Source: Actinomycetes bacterium (GTDB lineage Bacteria; Actinomycetota; Thermoleophilia; Solirubrobacterales; Solirubrobacteraceae). From it: a DNA stretch of 34,144 bases. Position 1 is the stretch's first letter. The number at the start of each line of letters is the position of its first letter. The position numbers were made by a program, and so were the translations under genes. The stretch is from positions 1-34,144 of the forward strand of contig JAJYUP010000020.1 of assembly GCA_021792455.1 (NCBI GenBank), written 5' to 3'. Of this stretch, positions 15,038-22,401 are shown in pieces. The notes under the pieces were generated by a model that was given only the letters and a program-made list of their open reading frames with translations, ran no database searches and was not told where the DNA came from.

Positions 15038-16315
15038 ATGACAGCTCGATGCGAGCTGCTGGCGGCGGCAACGATCCTGCCTGATGACCGCGTTCGCACT
15101 CGCGGTGGGCATCGCTGCGCCGCCCAGTATGACGAGGACGCCGTAACGCTTGCGGCGCAGGCCGTGATCGCGCTCCGCCAGGACAGGCTGGAGCCACCTT
15201 CAGCGCTCATCTTCGCGACGGTCACACCGCCCTACGAGGAGGGCGGCTGCGCCCAGCTTGTCGCTGAGATCGCCGGCCTGCCCTCCCAGCTGTTCACCGT
15301 CGAGCTGACGGCAACCCCCCGCGACGGTCTTGCCGCGGTGCGGCTCGCATGTGGGCTCATCTGCGCTGGTGGTGGACACGTGCTGGTGTGCGCCTCGCAC
15401 CGGCGGCGTGCCGATGGCGAGCGGGAGGCGGGCGACGGTGCAGTCGCGCTGCTGCTTGGGCCTCCAGGAGCGGAGGGCGGCATCGCGCTGCTCACCCCTG
15501 TCCACTCCCACGCCGAGGAGCTGCGCGACCGTTGGCGGCTGCCAGGCGATCTCGCTCCGCGAGAGGGTGACGCATCCTTCACCGACGAGCTCGGCTCCAC
15601 GCGCGTCGCGCGGCTGCTTGCGGAGGCCCGACAGGCTGGCGAGCCGGGCGAGGAGGCTCCCCAGCCGATCGTCGTCGCCTCCTCATCGCGCGCCGCAGGG
15701 CGCCTCGAGCGCGCGCTTGGCGGCCCTGGCGATCAGGCCTTCGTGCGCACAGGCCTGCTCGGGTGCGCGCATCCGCTGCTGCGGATGCTGCTCTGCCTCG
15801 GTGAGCCCTCCCTGCTGCTCGCGGCCTCTGGCGGCCTCGGCGAGAGCCTGCTCGTCGAGCCTGAGGCGGCGGGGGCGGCGCTCGCCGCTGAGGTCTCAGG
15901 AAGAGTCGCCGCAGGGCGCGAGGTCGACGCCGTGCCCCCGAGCCCCGCTGCCCTCGGCTTCGACCCATACGCATCAGGCCCGCGCGCGTGGCGCGAGCGA
16001 GGGCAGGATCTGCGCCTCGAGGGGGTGCTTCGCGATGGCGAGATCCTCTATCCGCCTCCCGCCGGCCTTCAGGGGCCGCGGCAGCCGCTGCCACGGCGCG
16101 GGCGCGTGATCACCCACACCTTCGACTACGTCTATCCAGGCGCCGACGGCGTGCAGATGGTCGTGCTCGAGCTCGAGGACGGCAGCCGCTTCTACTGCCA
16201 GGTGCTGCCAGGGCAGAGGCTGCAGATCGACGAGGAGGCTCAGCTGCTGCCGAGGCGACTGCATGAGGGGGGCGGCATGATCCAATACTTCTGGAAGGCT
16301 GCGCAATGCCGATAG
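15038..16315 (+). CDS. HMG-CoA-synthase-like protein fused to a DUF35-type OB-fold domain
   Basis: Residues 1-~290 follow 3-hydroxy-3-methylglutaryl-CoA synthase-like proteins: YDEDAVTLAAQA, ALIFATVTPPY, GDGAVALLLG (132-141) and DRWRLPGD. The catalytic cysteine region is ELTATPRDGLAAV (89-101), with Thr/Pro where the family's Cys would be. Residues ~354-425 (HTFDYVYPGADGVQMVVLELEDG...) form a DUF35-like OB fold with no zinc cysteines. Related proteins elsewhere work beside thiolases and DUF35 proteins as acyl-CoA carriers or channels. The ATG at 15038 gives 425 residues and starts at the first family-like strand; the upstream open frame runs through the operator. It overlaps the thiolase gene by 10 bp. 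An active synthase is unlikely; a structural partner of the thiolase is my inference. Confidence 0.75.
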   Translation: MTARCELLAAATILPDDRVRTRGGHRCAAQYDEDAVTLAAQAVIALRQDRLEPPSALIFATVTPPYEEGGCAQLVAEIAGLPSQLFTVELTATPRDGLAAVRLACGLICAGGGHVLVCASHRRRADGEREAGDGAVALLLGPPGAEGGIALLTPVHSHAEELRDRWRLPGDLAPREGDASFTDELGSTRVARLLAEARQAGEPGEEAPQPIVVASSSRAAGRLERALGGPGDQAFVRTGLLGCAHPLLRMLLCLGEPSLLLAASGGLGESLLVEPEAAGAALAAEVSGRVAAGREVDAVPPSPAALGFDPYASGPRAWRERGQDLRLEGVLRDGEILYPPPAGLQGPRQPLPRRGRVITHTFDYVYPGADGVQMVVLELEDGSRFYCQVLPGQRLQIDEEAQLLPRRLHEGGGMIQYFWKAAQCR

Positions 16316-17493
16316 CGGGCGAGGTCGCGATCATCGGCTCGGCGGCGACTCGCTTCGGGGTCATCCACGATCGCGGATACCTCGACCTGCTCGCGGAGGC
16401 TGCGCGCGGCGCGATCGCCGACGCTCAGCTGACCCAGGATGAGATCGAGGCTGCCTGGCTTGGAACTGCGGAGCCGCTGACGGCGGCGCTGCTCGGCGAC
16501 GCGGGCACGGCCGTGACAGAGGCCCTGCCGGGGTTTGCCCCCCGGCCGGTCACGCGCGTCTCGACGTTCTGCTGCACCGGCATGGAGGCGGTGCGGGCGG
16601 CGGCGATGGCGATCGCCGCCGGCGAGCACGACTATGTGCTCGCGGTCGGCGCGGAGAAGATGCGCGACGTGCCGCCGCGGGGCAGCCTCGTCGCGCGCAC
16701 CGCGAACCTCACCCATCCGACGCTCGCGAAGGGACGAACTGCGCCAGGGCAGTTTGCGCTGCTCGCAAACCGCTACATGCACGAGTACGACTGCACAGTG
16801 GAGGATCTCGCCGCCGTCGCTGTGAAGAACCACGCAAACGCGGCGCGCAACCCGATCGCCCAGTACAGCGATCCGCTCACCGTCGAGCAGGTCCTCAAAG
16901 CACCGAGGGTGGCGGAGCCCCTTGGCGTGCTCGACTGCACGCCGACGACCGATGGCGCGGCCGCCGTCGTTCTCACCTCAGTCGATCGTGCGCGGGCGAG
17001 CGGCCGGCGCTTCGCGGTGATCGAGGGCATCGCCCTCGCCGTCGTCGATGGCTACTACGCCGGCTTCTATCACGATGAGGCCGACTATCTCGGCTTCCAC
17101 GTCACGAGGGCGGCGGCGGCGAGCGCCTACCGGCAGGCGGGCATCACCGCGCCGCGGCAGCAGCTCGACGTGATCGAGTGCCACGACTGCTTCACGATCA
17201 CCGAGCTCGTCAACTGCGAGGACCTCGGCCTGTGCGAGCGAGGGGAGGGCGTTCGCCTGCTGCGCGAAGGCGTCACCTCGGCGGAGGGCGAGGTGCCCGT
17301 CAACCTCTCTGGCGGCCTGCAGGCGTGTGGCCACCCTGTCGGCGCGACGGGCGTGAGGATGATCAAGGAGATCGCAGACCAGGTGCTCGGCCGCGCGGAT
17401 GAGCGCCAGGTGCAGGGGGCGCGCCGCGGCCTCGCTCACACGCTCGGCGGCCCTGGGGTCGCCTCGTGCGTCGCAGTGATCGCTGCGCCTTAG
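16306..17493 (+). CDS. Thiolase family protein, SCP-x/lipid-transfer type, with intact catalytic motifs
   Basis: This 395-residue protein has a nucleophile region FCCTGMEA (Cys90 probable), a His in ECHDCFTITE and the C-terminal CGHPVGATG. These match the Cys-His-Cys/His set of SCP-2/3-ketoacyl-CoA thiolases, unlike the two thiolase-like proteins at 28055 and 29155. It should cleave a 3-ketoacyl-CoA with CoA, or run the reverse reaction. Its start lies within the end of the HMG-CoA-synthase-like gene, so the two are probably made together and may form a complex through the OB-fold domain, as thiolase/DUF35 pairs do. The following VOC gene is 51 bp away. Confidence 0.88.
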   Translation: MPIAGEVAIIGSAATRFGVIHDRGYLDLLAEAARGAIADAQLTQDEIEAAWLGTAEPLTAALLGDAGTAVTEALPGFAPRPVTRVSTFCCTGMEAVRAAAMAIAAGEHDYVLAVGAEKMRDVPPRGSLVARTANLTHPTLAKGRTAPGQFALLANRYMHEYDCTVEDLAAVAVKNHANAARNPIAQYSDPLTVEQVLKAPRVAEPLGVLDCTPTTDGAAAVVLTSVDRARASGRRFAVIEGIALAVVDGYYAGFYHDEADYLGFHVTRAAAASAYRQAGITAPRQQLDVIECHDCFTITELVNCEDLGLCERGEGVRLLREGVTSAEGEVPVNLSGGLQACGHPVGATGVRMIKEIADQVLGRADERQVQGARRGLAHTLGGPGVASCVAVIAAP

Positions 17494-17544
17494 GCTGCAG
17501 TCACACGAGCGGCGGAAAGCCGATCAGCAGGGGAAAGGAGAAAT

Positions 17545-18036
17545 ATGAAGGTCAGCGTCAACCACCACGTCGGCCTGAGGGTTGCCGACATCGAGCGCGC
17601 CGCCCGCTTCTACATCGACGCGCTCGGAGGGCGCTGGGAGACGGCGCCGATGCTCTATGAGGGACCCGACGCCGAGATGATCATGGGCGGCACGCCTGGT
17701 GCGCGCTTCAAGGTCTGCCACATCGGCTTCGACGAGGGGGTGATCGAGCTGTTCGAGTTCCTCGAGCCGCTTGCGCCGAGCGGGCCGATCTCCGATCACG
17801 CGGGAAAAATCATCCACTTCGCCTTCGAGGTCGACGACGTCGGCGAGGCGCTGAAGCGGATCGAGGACGCCGGCGGCAGGCGCTACTGGCCTGAAGTGAG
17901 GAAGATGGATCTCGGGTTCGAGGTCGTCTATGCCACCGATCTCGACGGCAACGTGCTCGAGATCATCGACATCCCGATGCCAGACCTGATCGAGCGCCTG
18001 ATCGAGGCTGACCCCGCGAACCGGCCGCGGCCCTGA
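17545..18036 (+). CDS. VOC (glyoxalase/dioxygenase-fold) protein
   Basis: The 163 residues form two VOC modules: HHVGLRVADIERAARFYIDALG at the start and IIHFAFEVDDVGEALKRIEDAG in the second half, ending VYATDLDGNVLEIID. Metal ligand candidates are His7/8, Glu in VIELFEF, His in IIHFAF and Glu in LEIID. The GGGG..AAAGGAGAA sequence just before ATG 17545 is the best ribosome-binding site in this operon, so it may be the most highly translated. Members of this shape are lactoylglutathione-lyase-like; epimerase or extradiol-type activity cannot be excluded. Confidence 0.82.
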   Translation: MKVSVNHHVGLRVADIERAARFYIDALGGRWETAPMLYEGPDAEMIMGGTPGARFKVCHIGFDEGVIELFEFLEPLAPSGPISDHAGKIIHFAFEVDDVGEALKRIEDAGGRRYWPEVRKMDLGFEVVYATDLDGNVLEIIDIPMPDLIERLIEADPANRPRP

Positions 18037-18047
18037 GCGAGCGCGCG

Positions 18048-18872
18048 ATGGGACGGCTCGACGGCAAGGTTGCGTTCATCACCGGCGCCGCACGCGGCCA
18101 GGGCCGCTCGCACGCGCTCGCGTTCGCCAAGGAGGGTGCGGACCTGCTGCTCGGCGACATCTGCTCCGACATCGATGGCGTCGGCTATCCGCTTGGCAGC
18201 CCGCAGCAGCTCGAGGAGACCGCCCGCCGCTGCACCGCCCTCGGGCGGCGCGTCGTGACCGCGGTGTGCGACGTGCGCGATCAGGCGCAGCTGGACGCTG
18301 CCGTTGCGCTCGGCCTCTCGGAGCTTCGCAAGATCGACATCCTCATCAACAACGCCGGTGTGGGAAGCCCCGCCGGCCCGGCGTGGGAGCTCAGCGAGCA
18401 GCAGTGGGGACTGCTGCTCGACATCGATCTCAGCGGTGTCTGGCGCGCCGCCAAGGCTGTGATACCGCACATGATCGAGCGCAGATCGGGGGTGATCCTC
18501 AGCACCTCCTCCTCAGCCGGCTTGAAGGGGTTCGGGTGGGACGCCAACTACGTCACCGCGAAGCATGGCGTCGTCGGCCTGACGAAGAGCATGGCGATCG
18601 ACCTCGCGCCGTTCGGCATCCGCGTCAACTGCGTCTGCCCAGGGTCGGTGCGAGACGACGCTGAGCTCGACGGCCGCATGCTGAGGGGGGTCGCCGAAGA
18701 GTTCGGCGTCCCGCTCGAGAGCTACGAGCAGGAGTTCGCCTCCCACCACCTGCTGCCGGCGCTGATGGAGGCGAGGGACGTCTCTGCGGCCTACGTCTGG
18801 CTCGCCTCAGAGGACTGCGCCCGCGTCACCGGCACGATCCTCGCTCTCGACGCCGGCTTCACGACGAAGTGA
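18048..18872 (+). CDS. Mycofactocin-coupled type SDR
   Basis: The N-terminus GRLDGKVAFITGAARGQGRS, the 12-15 residue insertion after the second strand (DICSDIDGVGYPLGSPQQLEET) and AGLKGFGWDANYVTAKHGVVGL match the mycofactocin-coupled SDR family (TIGR03971). Members keep NAD(H) bound and pass electrons to mycofactocin rather than exchanging free NAD. Catalytic residues are Ser155, Tyr168 and Lys172. Length is 274; it starts 11 bp after the VOC stop. No mycofactocin biosynthesis gene (mftA-F) is in the window, so the cofactor would have to be made elsewhere in the genome. The substrate is probably a secondary or ring alcohol. Confidence 0.9.
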   Translation: MGRLDGKVAFITGAARGQGRSHALAFAKEGADLLLGDICSDIDGVGYPLGSPQQLEETARRCTALGRRVVTAVCDVRDQAQLDAAVALGLSELRKIDILINNAGVGSPAGPAWELSEQQWGLLLDIDLSGVWRAAKAVIPHMIERRSGVILSTSSSAGLKGFGWDANYVTAKHGVVGLTKSMAIDLAPFGIRVNCVCPGSVRDDAELDGRMLRGVAEEFGVPLESYEQEFASHHLLPALMEARDVSAAYVWLASEDCARVTGTILALDAGFTTK

Positions 18873-18880
18873 GCCTTCCT

Positions 18881-18962
18881 GTGGAGGTGCCGAGAGAGGT
18901 GGATCATCACCGTCTCCCGTGGCCTGTGCGTGGGATCCCCCCCGTGGAGGCGCGGAGAGAGG
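18881..18962. repeat. Imperfect 19-bp direct repeat at convergent gene ends
   Basis: GTGGAGGTGCCGAGAGAGG (18881) recurs as GTGGAGGCGCGGAGAGAGG (18944), with 2 mismatches and a 63-bp offset. It spans the end of the SDR and the 3' end of the cytidylyltransferase-like gene. It fits the window's habit of short duplications at gene ends. Confidence 0.55.
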
Positions 18963-19548
18963 CGAGCGCGCCCAGTGGCTGTGCCTCGACAGAGGAGGCG
19001 CCTGCGAGCAGCTGGGTGGCCAGGAGCGTCGTCGATCGCCCCTGAACGCGTGGGGCGACGAGCACGGAGCAGGAGAGCCAGGAGGCGACGAGCCGCTTGC
19101 CCGCCTCTGCGCGGTCGTCCTCAGTGAAGGCGAGGATCGTGGGACGCAGCGGGCGCAGGAGCTCGGCGTAGGCGGGAGCGGGGGCGCTGAGCAGCGGTCC
19201 TGAGATGCTGAAGACACCGTCGACGGGCGCAAGCGCGCAGAGCATCTCGCACCGCTCCGCGAGCGGCACGATCGGGCGGTCCCTGCCCTTGCGGGCGGAG
19301 GTGCGCTCATCGTCCTCCACCCCGACGACGAGCCCGGCGCCCGCGCTGCGCGCAGCCTTCAGAAAGCGCAGGTGGCCGACGTGGAGCAGATCGAAGACCC
19401 CGGTGGCGACGACGAGCCCGGAGTTCGGGTCGCCGACCCCCGCTGGACGCTTGTGCCAGCGCAGCTCGAGCGAGTCCTCGAGGTCGCCTCGACGCTCCCC
19501 TTCGCCGTGCTGGTGGCCGGGACCGCGGGAGAGCTCAAGCCGCTGCAC
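18907..19548 (-). CDS. Cytidylyltransferase-like (HIGH-type) nucleotidyltransferase
   Basis: The centre carries GVFDLLHVGHLRFLKAA (50-66) with the HxGH motif (His56, His59), then VVGVEDDE and a late GRSTT (related to the family's xxGxSTT). This is the pattern of glycerol-3-phosphate, ethanolamine-phosphate and RfaE-type cytidylyltransferases that join a nucleotide to a phosphorylated or acid substrate. The length of 213 from the GTG at 19548 includes ~43 N-terminal residues not seen in minimal members (~130-160 aa). It lies 90 bp downstream of a SnoaL-like gene in the same direction. Its role in a CoA-based catabolic cluster is unclear. The start is uncertain, and the last ~45 residues are low complexity. 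Confidence 0.7.
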   Translation of the reverse strand: MQRLELSRGPGHQHGEGERRGDLEDSLELRWHKRPAGVGDPNSGLVVATGVFDLLHVGHLRFLKAARSAGAGLVVGVEDDERTSARKGRDRPIVPLAERCEMLCALAPVDGVFSISGPLLSAPAPAYAELLRPLRPTILAFTEDDRAEAGKRLVASWLSCSVLVAPRVQGRSTTLLATQLLAGASSVEAQPLGALASLRASTGGIPRTGHGRR

Positions 19549-19638
19549 GGCAGACAGATCCGGCTGAGGCGATTCGGCGAGTGCGCGCAGTGGAGGCGGG
19601 ACGGGCGGGCGCGCTGCCCTCTGTGCGTCGCGAGCAGC

Positions 19639-20043
19639 TCACGAGCTCTCCGCCGCCTGCCGCAGGTCCCGCCGAACCTGATGGGAGTCGTACCAGCTCG
19701 AGAGGCGGTGGATGAGCCCGTCCTCGAAATCGAACACGTCGACCGCCTCGAAGGAGAGCGGTTTGTCGTTGGCGAGGCGTCCCTCGAAGTGGATCTCGAC
19801 TGTCGCGGTCGCCTCACAGATGAGCACACGCGTCGGTTCGTCCCTGTGCACGGGGTAGGGACGCAGCGCCGCCCTGTAGTAGCTGGCGACCTCCTCGCCG
19901 CCCTCGAGCGTCCTCGTGCCAGGGGCGCGCAGCTGTGCATCAGGGTGAAACAGCGAGGCAAGCCTCTCCCACTGCTCCCCGTTGATCGAGGAGAAATAGG
20001 CGTCGAGCACCTCCCTGATCCTCTGCTCCTGCGGGCTTGCCAT
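19639..20043 (-). CDS. SnoaL-like (NTF2-fold) protein
   Basis: This compact 134-residue NTF2 fold reads EQRIREVLDAYFSSINGEQWERLASLFHPDAQLRAPG, then EEVASYYRAAL, and the final FEAVDVFDFEDGLIHRLSSWYDSHQVRRDL. The closing IxxLxxWYD is typical of SnoaL/polyketide-cyclase and ketosteroid-isomerase-like members. The ATG at 20043 is preferred over the GTG at 20097: it starts at the family border and the longer version would cross the operator at 20058-20071. Cyclisation, isomerisation or dehydration of a ring compound is a family guess. It is divergent from the AhpD-like gene at 20331. Confidence 0.8.
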   Translation of the reverse strand: MASPQEQRIREVLDAYFSSINGEQWERLASLFHPDAQLRAPGTRTLEGGEEVASYYRAALRPYPVHRDEPTRVLICEATATVEIHFEGRLANDKPLSFEAVDVFDFEDGLIHRLSSWYDSHQVRRDLRQAAESS

Positions 20044-20057
20044 CTCGCCGTTCTTAT

Positions 20058-20071
20058 ACCAAACGGCCGGC
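20058..20071. promoter_or_regulatory. Operator copy 5 (ACCAAACGGCCGGC) with overlapping -10
   Basis: The left half ACCAAACG is perfect; the right half (GCCGGC) has two changes. Read leftward the site ends TTTGGT and the -10 TATAAG (20058-20053, 5 of 6 bases of TATAAT) begins on its last base. The SnoaL-like ATG at 20043 follows 15 bp later, so the mRNA would start at or within a few bases of the codon. Confidence 0.55.
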
Positions 20072-20158
20072 AGAGCCCCGCAACAGTGGTCCGGCACGGC
20101 GGGGACTCGGGGCCGCTGTGGAGCCGATCAGAGCGCGCCCACCCGGCCCCGCCCGTCT

Positions 20159-20172
20159 ATCAAACGATTGGT
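20159..20172. promoter_or_regulatory. Operator copy 6 (ATCAAACGATTGGT)
   Basis: This is a near-perfect match to the consensus on both half-sites. Rightward, TAGATT (20182-20187) lies 9 bp beyond and is a fair -10. It is the only strong site upstream of the AhpD-like gene at 20331, giving a 5' leader of roughly 140 nt. Together with copy 5 it brackets the 287-bp divergent gap 20044-20330. Confidence 0.65.
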
Positions 20173-20191
20173 CAAATGCGCTAGATTGCCG

Positions 20192-20269
20192 ATGTCTCTC
20201 GACCCGGCGCTCGTGGCCGCTGCAGCGGCGAGTCGCCCACGCAGCGAGCGGACCCCAGGCGAGAGGTGA
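20192..20269 (+). CDS. Possible 25-residue leader ORF
   Basis: An ATG at 20192 opens 25 codons (Ala/Arg-rich) ending in TGA at 20267. It begins 5 bp after the TAGATT hexamer, where a transcript from operator copy 6 would start, so it could be read leaderless. There is no homology or ribosome-binding site to support it. It is not in frame with the AhpD-like gene. It could as well be untranslated leader. Confidence 0.15.
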   Translation: MSLDPALVAAAAASRPRSERTPGER

Positions 20270-20330
20270 GGTGCGCGAAGATCTCTGACGGCAGAGCGCC
20301 GGCGTGCCGCGATGAACAGGAGGAGTGAGA

Positions 20331-20810
20331 ATGCCCCGGATCGAGCCGATACCGCCCTCACCAGAGGGAAACGCAGTGACCAACAGCCTGCTCGCGCGAG
20401 TGATGGGCCGCTGCCCCGACATCCTGCGCGCATTCGGCCGCCTCGACAACGCGATCCGCTTCCACGGGCGCCTGCCCGGCGAGCTGAAGGAGGCGGTGCG
20501 CCGGGCGACAGCCGGCGAGATCGGCTGCCTGTACTGCCGCTCGCTTGGTGCCCCACGAGAGGACCTCGACGCCCGCGAGTCGCTCGCGGTCGCCTTCGCG
20601 CAGGCGATCGCCCAGGATCCAAGCGGCATCACAGAGGCGCAGTTCGACGTCCTGCGGCAGGAGTTCGACGAAGAGGAGATCGTCGAGCTCGTCGCCTTCA
20701 CCTGCCTCGTCGCGATCTCTGGACAGATGTTCGGCGCGGTGATGGGGCTCGAGGCCGCGAGCGAGCAGGAGGCGGGCAGCTATCAAGAGGTCCTCTCCCG
20801 CGCGCGGTGA
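20331..20810 (+). CDS. AhpD-like carboxymuconolactone decarboxylase family protein
   Basis: This 159-residue all-alpha protein has the CMD/AhpD core: ELKEAVRRATAGEIGCLYC (51-69) with Glu63 and the CxxC pair Cys66/Cys69. The His usually found four residues after the second Cys in AhpD is absent (RSLG). Members act as peroxidase/reductase partners or decarboxylases. CAGGAGGAG at 20317-20325 sets the ATG at 20331 over the in-frame GTG at 20325. The FAD oxidoreductase follows 82 bp downstream in the same direction. The redox cysteines suggest thiol chemistry, perhaps protection from peroxide made by flavin enzymes; that is inference. Confidence 0.8.
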   Translation: MPRIEPIPPSPEGNAVTNSLLARVMGRCPDILRAFGRLDNAIRFHGRLPGELKEAVRRATAGEIGCLYCRSLGAPREDLDARESLAVAFAQAIAQDPSGITEAQFDVLRQEFDEEEIVELVAFTCLVAISGQMFGAVMGLEAASEQEAGSYQEVLSRAR

Positions 20811-20892
20811 GGCGGCGAGCGCGCTGCCCCTTGGCGATGAGCATCAGAATCACAGATCCGCGGCCGGCAGGTCGCCTGAGCTTGGAGGTTGC

Positions 20893-22272
20893 ATGAGCCG
20901 TTTCGACGCGGTGATCATCGGGGCTGGCGCAGCCGGCCTGACGGCGGGAGCGCTGCTTGCGAAGGAGGGACGCTCAGTCCTCGTCGTCGAGTCGAGCCCG
21001 TGGCTCGGCGGGCGCGGTCTCGCCGTTCCCGACGAGGGGTTCAAGATCAATCTCGGCGGGCACCTCGTCGAGGACTCCGGCTCAGGGATCACGAAGGTCT
21101 TCGAGCATGTCGGCAAGACGCTGATCCATGGGCCCGCCTCGAGCGACATGGTGATCTGGGAGGACGGCTGGAAGTCGGTGCGGGACCTGTACTCCGCCGA
21201 CAAGAGCGAGCTGAAGAAGGTGATCGGGATCCTGATGGAGACCTCCTGGGATGAGCTCGACCAGTGGGACGACCGCACGCTGCGGGAGTGGATGCTGCAG
21301 TACACGAAGCACGAGGGAGTGATCGCGCTGTGGGAGTTCATCACCGTGCTCGAGGCGATCACGGAGAACTGGTGGGACCACTCCGCCTCAGACAACCTGT
21401 TCGTGCGCAAGATGCACTACTCCGAGAAGAACGTCGCCGGATACTCCTTCTGGCCAGGCCAGGGATGGGATGGGATGTTCAGAGATCTCCACGACGCGGT
21501 GCTCGAGCACGGCGGGCAGGTGCGCCTGAGCACCCCCGCCTCGCGCGTCGTCGTGGAGAACGGCGAGGTCGTCGGGCTCGCCGTGCGCGATGAGCACGTG
21601 CTGCCGAACGAGATCTTCGAGGAGACGATCATCGAGACCTCCTGCGTGATCTCGACCCTGCCGTGCTGGAGCGTGCTGCGCGTCGTGCCTGAGCAGGACC
21701 TGCCCGACTGGTACGCAGCCCAGATCAAGCACCTCTCCAGAGTCGAGTTTCGGGCGACGTGGCTTGGCGTATACCTCGCGACCAGGGAGCCGATCCATGC
21801 GCTCGATCCGCGCGAGCTGGCGACGTGGCTGCACACTCCGAACCTGCCTCATGCCGGCTTCTTCTTCAACATGACGGCGATGGACCCATCCGTCTCGCCT
21901 GAGGGCAGCCAGCTGTACGTCGCAGGTCTCGACATCCCAGGAGAGAAGGTGCTCGACGTGAAGTGGATGCTTGCGACCCAGGAGCGGTTTGAGGCCGATC
22001 TCGCGATCATGTACCCAGGGCTCGAGCACGCCTACTGGCGCCGTCGCCACCTCGTGCACGAGCCTGGGCTCGGCGTGATTCAGAAGCCGAACCTCGTTGG
22101 GCGCTTCCGGCCGCACTGGCGCGCGCCGAACGTCGATGGGCTCTACTTCGCCTCCGACACGTTCCGCTCCCGTGGCGTTGGAGTCGATCGCGCCGCCCGC
22201 GCGGCGGTGACGGTCGTCGAGGACATCCTTGGGCGCCGCCTTGCGACCTTCGGGGACGGCTGGCGCTACTGA
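20893..22272 (+). CDS. FAD-dependent oxidoreductase, phytoene-desaturase/amine-oxidase type
   Basis: The N-terminus VIIGAGAAGLTAGALLAKEGRSVLVVE is a complete dinucleotide-binding GxGxxG...E motif, followed by WLGGRG and NLGGHLVED. The C-terminus VDGLYFASDTFRSRGVGVDRAARAA is the FAD-closing segment of the NAD(P)-binding-like phytoene-desaturase/amine-oxidase group. There is no signal peptide. Length is 459. GGAGG sits 4 bp before the ATG at 20893. Such enzymes desaturate or oxidise isoprenoid, steroid or amine substrates using oxygen or a quinone. A ring-desaturating dehydrogenase for the pathway substrate is a reasonable inference. Confidence 0.85.
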   Translation: MSRFDAVIIGAGAAGLTAGALLAKEGRSVLVVESSPWLGGRGLAVPDEGFKINLGGHLVEDSGSGITKVFEHVGKTLIHGPASSDMVIWEDGWKSVRDLYSADKSELKKVIGILMETSWDELDQWDDRTLREWMLQYTKHEGVIALWEFITVLEAITENWWDHSASDNLFVRKMHYSEKNVAGYSFWPGQGWDGMFRDLHDAVLEHGGQVRLSTPASRVVVENGEVVGLAVRDEHVLPNEIFEETIIETSCVISTLPCWSVLRVVPEQDLPDWYAAQIKHLSRVEFRATWLGVYLATREPIHALDPRELATWLHTPNLPHAGFFFNMTAMDPSVSPEGSQLYVAGLDIPGEKVLDVKWMLATQERFEADLAIMYPGLEHAYWRRRHLVHEPGLGVIQKPNLVGRFRPHWRAPNVDGLYFASDTFRSRGVGVDRAARAAVTVVEDILGRRLATFGDGWRY

Positions 22273-22295
22273 GCCTGGCGCTGACGAAGCTGCCC

Positions 22296-22339
22296 CTCTC
22301 ACGCGTCTCGTCCTCCTGCTTCGCAACGCCGCGAGAGAG
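22296..22339 (+). terminator. Possible long-loop hairpin after the FAD oxidoreductase
   Basis: CTCTCACGCG (22296-22305) pairs with CGCGAGAGAG (22330-22339) at 9 of 10 positions, with a 24-nt loop, 23 bp past the stop. There is no T tract. It may end the unit 20331-22272 before the promoter at 22374, but it is weak. Confidence 0.2.
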
Positions 22340-22380
22340 AACGCAGCCAGACGGCACTTTGCGAAGCGAAACGTTGACAT

Positions 22381-22394
22381 ATCAATCGACTGAC
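22381..22394. promoter_or_regulatory. Operator copy 7 (ATCAATCGACTGAC), degenerate
   Basis: The left half ATCAATCG fits; the right half has only partial symmetry. A perfect -35 hexamer TTGACA (22374-22379) lies just upstream. CAGATG (22394-22399) occupies the position taken by TAGATT at 28042. It lies 8 bp before the GTG at 22402 and 17 bp before the in-frame GTG at 22411, so the true start could be 22411. This is the weakest of the nine copies. Confidence 0.4.
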
Positions 22395-22401
22395 AGATGA
22401 G

